This document shows, piece after piece, positions 34,572-41,115 of a stretch of DNA of 41,115 nt. The notes under the pieces were generated by a model. It made no database searches and had not been told where the DNA came from. It saw only the letters and a program-made list of their open reading frames with translations. Each line of letters starts with the position of its first letter. Within the stretch, counting starts at the first letter, position 1. The translations under genes and the position numbers were made by a program. Source of the stretch: CAZSNT01 sp964607765 (GTDB taxonomy: Bacteria; Verrucomicrobiota; Lentisphaeria; Oligosphaerales; JABHEG01). The stretch is from NCBI GenBank assembly GCA_964607765.1, contig CAZSNT010000089.1, positions 1-41,115 on the forward strand. The letters are read 5' to 3'.

Positions 34572-35158
34572 AGTATCTTACCCGAATCCGAATCGGCAAG
34601 ACTCAAGCCGCCCGCGCCAAGCTCAGCGACAGCTACGCTTGGCACACAGCCCTGTGGACCGCGTTCCCGAGTCGCGACGGCCATATGCGTGGCTTCCTCT
34701 TTCGTGTCGATGACAGAAGGACGTGCTTTGAGGCGCTACTGCTCTCTGAAGACGAGCCTGTGGCGCCGCAGTGGGGCACGTGGGAGCCCAAACAGATAGC
34801 TCCCAGCTTCCTTGACCACAACGCCTACCGCTTTCAACTCCGGGCCAATCCCACCATGCGCCGCAGCAGTGACAGACGCCGCCTCGGCATCTACGCCGAA
34901 CCGAGGCTGCGCGAGTGGATGCTCCGCAAGGCCGAGGGTGGCGGCTTCCGCATCGCCGACGGTACCCTCGGCATCGGTGCCCCCATCGACGACACATTCA
35001 TCCGCAGCGGACGGCGTGGCAAGCACGTGGCTGTGGACTTCAGCGGCGCCCTGACCGTCATCGACCGCGAGACCTTCCGCCACGCTTTCGGTCGGGGCAT
35101 CGGCTCCGCAAAAGCATTCGGGTTCGGCATGCTCATGCTGGTGCCGTCAGTGACGTAG
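34568..35158 (+). CDS. cas6e: CRISPR RNA endonuclease Cas6e (Cse3/CasE)
   Basis: A protein of 196 aa, slightly short for the family. It has the catalytic His in YAWHTALW (His26), and the C-terminal glycine-rich loop of ferredoxin-fold Cas6 (GRGIGSAKAFGFGMLMLVP). It cuts the array transcript at the base of the repeat hairpin and stays bound to the crRNA 3' handle. The array's stem CCCCACG-CC-CGTGGGG is the expected substrate. It lies between cas11 and cas7e rather than after cas5e. Confidence 0.92.
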   Translation: MKYLTRIRIGKTQAARAKLSDSYAWHTALWTAFPSRDGHMRGFLFRVDDRRTCFEALLLSEDEPVAPQWGTWEPKQIAPSFLDHNAYRFQLRANPTMRRSSDRRRLGIYAEPRLREWMLRKAEGGGFRIADGTLGIGAPIDDTFIRSGRRGKHVAVDFSGALTVIDRETFRHAFGRGIGSAKAFGFGMLMLVPSVT

Positions 35159-35289
35159 GGGATGAGACCAGGGCGGAACACATGCGCACACGACAAGCCG
35201 AACCAGCGGAAAGCGCTCCGCGAACGGCTGGCACACCACACCAACAGACAGAAGTGAAGACGCAAGCACACGGAGAAAGGAACTACGCC

Positions 35290-36414
35290 ATGGACCTGAT
35301 CGAACTGCACATCATCCAGTCGTTTCCCGTCACCTGCCTAAACCGAGACGACGTGGGCGCACCGAAAAGCGCCGTATTCGGTGGCTGCCAGCGAGCCCGC
35401 GTCTCCAGCCAAGCTTGGAAACGGGCCATCCGCACGCTCGCCCAGGAACACGACAGCGCTCACTTTGCCGGTCAGCGCACCCGTTTCGTCGTTCGCGAAC
35501 TCGAGCACGAGTTCGCCAGCCGTTGCGAGGATGAGGAGCTCGCACGCGGCCTTGCTATCGTCACAGCTGATGCGCTGGGCAAGCTCGACAACGTTGAGAA
35601 AGGCAACGTGAAAACCCTCCTGTTCCTATCACCTCAGGAGAAGAAGGCCGTCGTGGACAAAGTGCTTGCAGAGAAGCTCGACGAAGCCAGCGTCCGGCTC
35701 ATGGCCCAGCCCGAGGCCAGTGACAAGAAGGAACAGAGGAAGCGCGACGAAGCGGCCAAGAAGCTGGGCAAGCCCGCCGCCAAAGCTGTCAAGGCTCTCT
35801 CCAACGCGGTTAAGGACGCCGCCGACATCGCGGTATTCGGGCGCATGGTGGCGGACGATCACAGCCTCACCGTCGAAGGAGCCGGCCTGTTCAGTCACGC
35901 CATCTCGACGCACGCGGTCGCCAACGAGATCGACTTCTTCGCCGCTGTCGATGACCTGAAACCCTCGGACGACGATGCCGGTGCCGGCCACATCGGCACT
36001 GTCGAATTCAATTCTGCCTGCTACTACCGGTACATCGGCCTGAATCTCGACCTGCTGGCAGACGACCACCACCTCGGACACTTCGCCAACGACGAGCGCG
36101 CCGAGGTCATCCGTGCCTTCCTGCGCGCCGCAATCGAGGCCGTGCCCCAGGCACGCAAGAACTCCATGTTCGGCTTCACGGCCCCCTCCTATGTCCTCGG
36201 GCTCAGGCGGAACGGGCAACCCCTTTCCCTCGTCAACGCATTTGAAGCCCCCGTGCGAAGTTCGCAAGGGTACGCTGCGAAGTCAGTCGAGGAACTGAGA
36301 ACCCACTGGGAATCGCTGAAGAACACCTACGACCTCAGAGGCACCGAACGCCAGATGCCCGATGCCACCATGGGCGAACTGATCGACACACTCGTGACCG
36401 GAGACGAATCATGA
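35290..36414 (+). CDS. cas7e: Cascade backbone subunit Cas7e (Cse4/CasC)
   Basis: A protein of 374 aa. I chose the ATG at 35290, with GGAGAAAGGA upstream and the family's first residues MDLIELHIIQSFPVTCLNRDD. An open frame reaching back to 34915 is only read-through opposite cas6e. Further blocks are AVFGGCQRARVSSQAWKRAIR, ADIAVFGRM and RKNSMFGFTAPSYVLGLR. Six copies wrap the crRNA. A lysine-rich insert (about residues 140-180, EQRKRDEAAKKLGKPAAK) is low-complexity. The 131-nt gap before it, the largest in the operon, and the strong ribosome site may serve its high stoichiometry. Confidence 0.93.
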   Translation: MDLIELHIIQSFPVTCLNRDDVGAPKSAVFGGCQRARVSSQAWKRAIRTLAQEHDSAHFAGQRTRFVVRELEHEFASRCEDEELARGLAIVTADALGKLDNVEKGNVKTLLFLSPQEKKAVVDKVLAEKLDEASVRLMAQPEASDKKEQRKRDEAAKKLGKPAAKAVKALSNAVKDAADIAVFGRMVADDHSLTVEGAGLFSHAISTHAVANEIDFFAAVDDLKPSDDDAGAGHIGTVEFNSACYYRYIGLNLDLLADDHHLGHFANDERAEVIRAFLRAAIEAVPQARKNSMFGFTAPSYVLGLRRNGQPLSLVNAFEAPVRSSQGYAAKSVEELRTHWESLKNTYDLRGTERQMPDATMGELIDTLVTGDES

Positions 36415-37088
36415 GCGCGGACATCGCAGCCCTTGCCCTCTATCTCGACGCGCCGCTTCAGTCGTGGGGCTACCAGAGCAAGTTTGATCGGCGAACCACG
36501 CTCTCCTATCCCACGCGCAGCGGCGTGTTGGGCATGGTGTGCGCCGCCATGGGCATCGACCGTGCGGACGTGGCACGACTTGCACGGCTAACAAGCGTGG
36601 AGATGACCGTCTACACGTTTGCCCAGCACGGCCGCTTAGCCGACTTCCACACGGTCGGCGGCGGCTGGGATCGCAAGGCAGCCCCCCTGCACGTCGTGCG
36701 GAAGGCGCAGGACAGCCCCGGCAAGAACAGCGGCACGACGGTCGTCACGCGTCGCGAGTATCTTCAGGACAGTCGTTTCGGCGTCGTGCTCACGGCACGA
36801 CGCGAGCTGATTGCGGACATCGCAGACGCGCTGCAGAATCCCACGTGGGGCATCTGGCTCGGCCGCAAGTCCTGCATCCCCGCTTCCCCGGTCTGTCAAG
36901 GTGTGTTCGGCACACGCGAGGAGGCATTGGTGCGACTCACCGCTGTCGCCGGATGCGCCAAACACTCCCGCACTGTGGCCGAAGCTGCGGAGTTCGCAGA
37001 CGGCACAGACACACTCATGGACATTCCCCTCGACTTCGCCAACCGCCGTTTCGCCCCGCGCCGCGTCGTCGTGGACGTCGCCGAGTAG
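36411..37088 (+). CDS. cas5e: Cascade subunit Cas5e (CasD)
   Basis: A protein of 225 aa, overlapping the cas7e stop by an ATGA. It shows the Cas5 N-terminus LALYLDAPLQSWGYQSKFDRRTTLSYPTRSGVLGMVCAAMGI and the TVVTRREYLQDSRFGVVL block. Cas5e caps the crRNA 5' handle in Cascade. Length is normal. The cas1 gene follows 10 nt later. Confidence 0.93.
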   Translation: MSADIAALALYLDAPLQSWGYQSKFDRRTTLSYPTRSGVLGMVCAAMGIDRADVARLARLTSVEMTVYTFAQHGRLADFHTVGGGWDRKAAPLHVVRKAQDSPGKNSGTTVVTRREYLQDSRFGVVLTARRELIADIADALQNPTWGIWLGRKSCIPASPVCQGVFGTREEALVRLTAVAGCAKHSRTVAEAAEFADGTDTLMDIPLDFANRRFAPRRVVVDVAE

Positions 37089-37098
37089 GGAGGACGCC

Positions 37099-37953
37099 AT
37101 GCCCATATTCGAGCGCCCACCGTTGGACACCTTGGCCCTCGCCCGGGAACGCTGGACGCCGCTCTACTTCGAGCACGGACGACTCGAGGTGGACGACTCC
37201 AGCGTGAAGTGGATCGGCGCCGATCGCACCGTGTTGCGCATCCCTGTGGCTACGGTCAGCGCCATCATGCTCGGCCCGGGCACCACAGTCACGCACGCGG
37301 CCATGAAGGCCTGTGCCGACTGCAACACCCCCGTCTGCTGGGTCGGTGCGGACGGCATGCGCTTCTACTCCTTCGGCATCACGCCCACGCACGACAACTC
37401 CCGGGCCCGACACCAAGCCGCCGTGCACTCGGTAGGGCGCAAACGGGAGGAGGTCGCCCGGCGCATGTTCCGCCTGCGTTTCGGCGACGGCGTGGACGTG
37501 GCCCGGCACACCGTGAAGACGCTGCGGGGCATGGAAGGCAGGCGTGTCAAAGCACTCTACGCCGACATGGGCGCCAGGTACGGCGTCACCTGGAAAGGCC
37601 GAGACTACACCCCGAGCAACTGGTCAGTGTCCGACACCATCAACCGTGCGATCTCCGCAGCCAACGCGTCTCTGTACGCCCTGACAGCGGCCATCGTCTG
37701 CTCCATGGGCTATCTGCCGCAACTCGGGTTCATCCACGTTGCCGGGACGTTGCCGTTCGTGTTCGATATCGCCGACATCTACAAGCCGGAAACCACGCTC
37801 GAAGCCGCATTCGAAACCGTCAGCATCAACCCCGAAGCGGCCGAGAAGGACGTTGTCACGCGGCTGAAGTTCTACATCGAAGACCGCCGCCTGCTCCAAC
37901 GAGTCCCGCGCGACATAGAGAGACTGCTCGATTTCGGGGAGAAGAAGCCATGA
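37099..37953 (+). CDS. cas1: CRISPR integrase Cas1 (type I-E)
   Basis: A protein of 284 aa; the ATG at 37099 has GGGAGG about 5 nt upstream. An open frame from 36811 reads back into cas5e and is not used. Catalytic residues are present: Glu in RGMEGRRVKALY, His in GFIHVAGTLPF, and Asp in FDIADIYK. Cas1 with Cas2 inserts new spacers at the leader end of the array. Its stop overlaps the cas2 ATG (ATGA at 37950). Confidence 0.94.
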   Translation: MPIFERPPLDTLALARERWTPLYFEHGRLEVDDSSVKWIGADRTVLRIPVATVSAIMLGPGTTVTHAAMKACADCNTPVCWVGADGMRFYSFGITPTHDNSRARHQAAVHSVGRKREEVARRMFRLRFGDGVDVARHTVKTLRGMEGRRVKALYADMGARYGVTWKGRDYTPSNWSVSDTINRAISAANASLYALTAAIVCSMGYLPQLGFIHVAGTLPFVFDIADIYKPETTLEAAFETVSINPEAAEKDVVTRLKFYIEDRRLLQRVPRDIERLLDFGEKKP

Positions 37954-38258
37954 CCGTGATCGTCTGCAACGACACCCCGCCGGCCATACGCGGCATGCTC
38001 AAGCGCTGGTTCGTCGAGCCCAAACCCAACGTGTTCGTCGGCACGGTCAACCGGCGGACACGGCGGAAGACGGTCGAGTATATCCGCCGCAACGCACCGC
38101 CCGAACTCGGAATGCTCATTCTGGCCACCTCGAAGAACTCCCAGGGATTCTCCATCGTGCACCACGGCGAGACACGCCGCCGACCGGTACGCTGCGGCGG
38201 GCACTACCTCATCGCGGAGAAGTGGGAGGAGAAGAGTGAGGGAAAGTCCCCGTGCTGA
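37950..38258 (+). CDS. cas2: Cas2 (type I-E, Cas2e)
   Basis: A protein of 102 aa starting in the ATGA overlap with cas1. It begins MTVIVCNDTPPAIRGMLKRWF and has the Cas2e features EPKPNVFVGTVNRRTR and LILATSKNSQGFSIVHHGE. Cas2 dimers bridge two Cas1 dimers. Its last codons overlap by 7 bp the GTG start of the exonuclease gene, hinting at co-translation. Confidence 0.92.
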   Translation: MTVIVCNDTPPAIRGMLKRWFVEPKPNVFVGTVNRRTRRKTVEYIRRNAPPELGMLILATSKNSQGFSIVHHGETRRRPVRCGGHYLIAEKWEEKSEGKSPC

Positions 38259-39049
38259 CCGGCACATTCTGCTGTTTCCGGGGCATCGGCGAAGACGCCG
38301 AGCACAGCCTGTGGGAACGTGGCTGCCTGACGTGGCAGGCGTTCCAGCGACTGCAGCGCCTCCCGTTCTCGGAGGCGAAGACACAATCCGTGTTGCGTCA
38401 GATGGGCGAGGCCCGAATCGCTCTTCAAGCCGGGATTGCGGACTGGTTCCTGAACCGACTCACGCCGGCCACGCGCATCCGTGTGCTGCCGCACTTCCCC
38501 GAGAGCACCGGCTACATCGACATCGAGACAACAGGGCTGAGTCTCGACCACGAGATAACCACCGTGGCTCTCTACGACGGATCAGACGTGTCCGTGTTTG
38601 TCCAAGGCCAAAACCTGCCGGATCTGCTCAAGGAACTGCCGCGCTTCCGGTTGCTCGTCACCTACAACGGCGCCAGGTTCGACCTGCCCTTCCTGCGGAA
38701 GCGATTCGGGGTTGATCTGCAGACGCCGCATCTCGACCTGATGCCTGTCCTCCGGCAGCTCGGGCTGCGTGGCGGACAGAAGCACATCGAGAAGTGCCTG
38801 GGCCTGGTTCGAAACGGCGCCGAGGACGCGGATGGCAGACAAGCGGTCGAGCTATGGCACCGGTACCGAGACGGCGATGCGGACGCTCTCGTGCGCCTGG
38901 CGCGCTACAACGCCCGTGACACCGTCAACTTGGCAGCCCTGGCCGTAGAGGCATACAACCGGTCTGTGCAGCCGTATCCAATGTCCATCGCCCTGCCCTC
39001 TCCCAATCCCGTGGACCTCGGCTTCATCCGAGATACATTTGCTCTTTGA
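38252..39049 (+). CDS. YprB-like DEDDy 3'-5' exonuclease linked to cas1-cas2
   Basis: A protein of 265 aa with a GTG start overlapping cas2 by 7 bp. The N-terminal part (FRGIGEDAEHSLWERGCLTWQAF) matches YprB-type RNase H-like proteins. The exonuclease motifs are DIETTG (Asp90, Glu92), YNGARFDLPFL (Asp144) and YNARDTVNL (Tyr219, Asp223), a full DEDDy set. Related DnaQ-type (DEDDh) domains fused to Cas2 in other type I-E systems trim prespacers; by analogy this may do the same as a separate protein. A role outside CRISPR cannot be excluded. Its stop overlaps the -35 box of the array promoter. Confidence 0.8.
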   Translation: MLTGTFCCFRGIGEDAEHSLWERGCLTWQAFQRLQRLPFSEAKTQSVLRQMGEARIALQAGIADWFLNRLTPATRIRVLPHFPESTGYIDIETTGLSLDHEITTVALYDGSDVSVFVQGQNLPDLLKELPRFRLLVTYNGARFDLPFLRKRFGVDLQTPHLDLMPVLRQLGLRGGQKHIEKCLGLVRNGAEDADGRQAVELWHRYRDGDADALVRLARYNARDTVNLAALAVEAYNRSVQPYPMSIALPSPNPVDLGFIRDTFAL

Positions 39050-39074
39050 AAACTCCATAGGCACTACATATAGT
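39046..39074 (+). promoter_or_regulatory. CRISPR array promoter in the leader
   Basis: TTGAAA (39046-39051) and TATAGT (39069-39074) with an exact 17-nt spacer. Transcription would begin near 39081, 27 nt before the first repeat. The -35 overlaps the exonuclease stop codon (39047-39049). The whole leader (39050-39107) is only 58 nt and holds a GTGGT/ACCAC inverted repeat (39073-39077 with 39083-39087). Confidence 0.6.
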
Positions 39075-39107
39075 GGTTCCGCACCACGAGACCTACTAGA
39101 TGTTGGC

Positions 39108-41115
39108 CTTTTCCCCACGCCCGTGGGGATGATCCGTGCTGAAGCAATGCCGTAGTTTCGGGATTGACCTTTTCCCCACGCCCGTGGGGATGATCCGTAC
39201 CCCGAGGTGTTCGAGACAGAGGACGACATCTTTTCCCCACGCCCGTGGGGATGATCCGTGAAAAGCACTGCCGCAGGGGTGGAAGATGTGCTTTTCCCCA
39301 CGCCCGTGGGGATGATCCGCCATTGGAAACACCGGCATCGTCTCAATGGAGCTTTTCCCCACGCCCGTGGGGATGATCCGTACTGCTCGATAGTGCAGAC
39401 CAGCGACTTTCTCCCTTTTCCCCACGCCCGTGGGGATGATCCGAGGTGGGTGGAAGCCAGAATCCGCTGCGCAATCTTTTCCCCACGCCCGTGGGGATGA
39501 TCCGTAATACGAAAAGGTCAGGGTGAGCTGGCAAATCTTTTCCCCACGCCCGTGGGGATGATCCGCCGTTCAACTCAGCAATGCCCTGTTCCAGCAACTT
39601 TTCCCCACGCCCGTGGGGATGATCCGTGTGTACAGGTCGAGGACCTCGTCACCATCCTCTTTTCCCCACGCCCGTGGGGATGATCCGTCATGGGAGCATC
39701 GACAATGGTTGACCATTCGCTTTTCCCCACGCCCGTGGGGATGATCCGCATCCCCCCCGCCTGCGACATGGATTCTGGTTCTTTTCCCCACGCCCGTGGG
39801 GATGATCCGCGATTTGCTTCGAGTTTCCCTGGATCGCGACCCTTTTCCCCACGCCCGTGGGGATGATCCGGGAACGGACGCGGTTCCCGTTGCCGCCAGT
39901 CTCTTTTCCCCACGCCCGTGGGGATGATCCGGCGGATAGCGTTGCGCGTGACATGCAACTCTCCTTTTCCCCACGCCCGTGGGGATGATCCGCTGGCGGA
40001 TTCCTGCCCGGGCTGAAGATCGTCCTTTTCCCCACGCCCGTGGGGATGATCCGCCCTTCATNNNNNNNNNNGATCCGTCAGGTACCCTTCGACCATACTT
40101 GCTGCTGTCCTTTTCCCCACGCCCGTGGGGATGATCCGGATGTGGAGACTGGGCTTAGTGCTCAGGGGACCTTTTCCCCACGCCCGTGGGGATGATCCGG
40201 CCCCGCCACGAGCCCGGGAAAACAAGGGCTCCTTTTCCCCACGCCCGTGGGGATGATCCGCTGACATGGCTGACGGAAGGCCAGACTCTGGCCTTTTCCC
40301 CACGCCCGTGGGGATGATCCGTTCGACTTGGGCCTGGAGGAAGCGGTTGCAGACTTTTCCCCACGCCCGTGGGGATGATCCGCGCCGTGCATACGCTGTA
40401 TGTGCACCACGGCGCTTTTCCCCACGCCCGTGGGGATGATCCGGCGTATGCGGAGGTGGAGGAGGAGTTGGGGCACTTTTCCCCACGCCCGTGGGGATGA
40501 TCCGTGGTATCGCTATCGTTATCGGCGTCGGTATCCCTTTTCCCCACGCCCGTGGGGATGATCCGTTTACCCCCCTATTAGAAGGGGGGATAATGCGCTT
40601 TTCCCCACGCCCGTGGGGATGATCCGTGCTGCCTGGCCAAGCCACGCAATCCTGTTCACTTTTCCCCACGCCCGTGGGGATGATCCGCTCCTGATCGGAT
40701 ACGCGGACGGACTCCTGCCCTTTTCCCCACGCCCGTGGGGATGATCCGATTTCGGCCGACGTTTTGCCGTACATTTCCGCCTTTTCCCCACGCCCGTGGG
40801 GATGATCCGTGCTAAAGCAATGTCGGAGTTTTGGCATAGACCTTTTCCCCACGCCCGTGGGGATGATCCGCCAACGCGCCCGATCTACTGGTAACAGGCA
40901 TGCTTTTCCCCACGCCCGTGGGGATGATCCGAGCAGACGGTCCATGGTGTTCCGGCCAACTTCCTTTTCCCCACGCCCGTGGGGATGATCCGCAATCCGC
41001 GCCGTACTGAACGCTTCCAAGCGCCTTTTCCCCACGCCCGTGGGGATGATCCGGGGAACGTCGTGCATTCGTCCACGGTGATCTCCTTTTCCCCACGCCC
41101 GTGGGGATGATCCGG
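39108..41115 (+). CRISPR. Type I-E CRISPR array (at least 33 complete repeats; continues past the window)
   Basis: The 29-nt repeat starts CTTTTCCCCACGCCCGTG and ends GGGATGATCCG, with a CCCCACG/CGTGGGG hairpin like the classical type I-E repeat. It occurs 16 times before the gap (39108-40053) and 17 times after (40110-41114), plus a 6-nt repeat end at 40072-40077. Repeat copies appear identical. Spacers are 32 nt except one of 34 nt (39381-39414). The leader side, next to cas2 and the exonuclease, is at the left, so spacer 39137-39168 is the newest. A 10-N gap (40062-40071) hides an unknown number of units. Confidence 0.97.
40062..40071. other. Assembly gap of ten Ns inside the CRISPR array
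   Basis: The Ns interrupt a spacer after 8 nt, and sequence resumes in the last 6 nt of a repeat. Unit phasing is broken across the gap, so its true length is not ten and repeat units are probably missing. Confidence 0.95.

Noticed and set aside
34915..35289. Upstream extension of the cas7e frame, and likewise 36811-37098 for cas1
   Set aside because: The extensions overlap cas6e or cas5e in another frame. The internal ATGs have strong ribosome sites and family-typical N-termini.
40058..41068. A 336-codon minus-strand open frame and several shorter ones across the CRISPR array
   Set aside because: They are translations of the repeat (cycling HPHGRGEK, IIPTGVGK, SSPRAWGK as the 61-bp period shifts frame). 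They are a known annotation artefact.
29956..41115. Signs that the CRISPR locus came in on a mobile element
   Set aside because: I see no transposase, integrase, tRNA or direct-repeat ends near it, and base composition looks like the neighbours by eye.

Overview
The window is GC-rich, densely coded bacterial DNA. A 10-N assembly gap inside the CRISPR array shows that it comes from a draft assembly or metagenome. The gene content points to the PVC group (Planctomycetota, Lentisphaerota and relatives). The clues are a giant surface protein with a LEPR-XLL-type N-terminal motif, a pseudopilin of the 'FTLIELLVV...LLPALKKAK' kind, a DUF4159 / DUF58 / BatA / VWA-amidotransferase cluster, and a PqqD-M50-HlyD fusion. 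This placement is inferred from gene families, not from a marker gene.

Region by region. (1) Positions 1-4753, minus strand: the N-terminal 1584 codons of a giant secreted protein that runs off the left edge. It has a LEPR-XLL-like motif, a GHSFG esterase/lipase-like domain, a jelly-roll-like segment and repeated beta-rich modules. (2) Positions 5252-13826, plus strand, divergent from it: five tightly packed genes encoding a TolC-like outer membrane channel, an HlyD-like adaptor, a GAF-TM-HlyD protein, a PqqD-M50 protease-HlyD fusion, and a short SecA-like ATPase with intact motor motifs. Together they look like a complete inner-to-outer membrane export machine beside its probable cargo. This is the best candidate here for an undescribed system. 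(3) Positions 13836-15974: tandem hairpin repeats, a near-consensus sigma-54 promoter, a long structured leader, and an outer-membrane barrel protein. (4) Positions 15987-21574, minus strand: a Gfo/Idh/MocA dehydrogenase, a tagatose-3-epimerase-like TIM barrel, a DRG-like GTPase with a TGS domain, a FabG-like reductase, a pseudopilin and a DUF4159 protein. (5) Positions 22020-29640, plus strand: DUF58, BatA-type VWA, VWA/amidotransferase-like, MreD-like and PBP2 genes, a cell-envelope cluster. (6) Positions 29956-41115, plus strand: a complete type I-E CRISPR-Cas locus in the order cas3, cas8e, cas11, cas6e, cas7e, cas5e, cas1, cas2. A YprB-like DEDDy exonuclease gene overlaps cas2. An array of at least 33 complete 29-nt repeats follows and continues past the right edge.

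How the parts work together. In the export block, the SecA-like motor would energise translocation, the M50/HlyD and GAF/HlyD proteins would sit in the inner membrane, and HlyD plus TolC would bridge the periplasm. In the CRISPR block, Cas6e would cut the array transcript, Cascade (Cas8e, 11, 7, 5, 6) would find targets, Cas3 would degrade them, and Cas1-Cas2, possibly with the linked exonuclease trimming spacer ends, would add spacers. Two spacers about 1.7 kb apart differ only at third codon positions in one reading frame, so they appear to sample the same protein-coding site in two related invaders.
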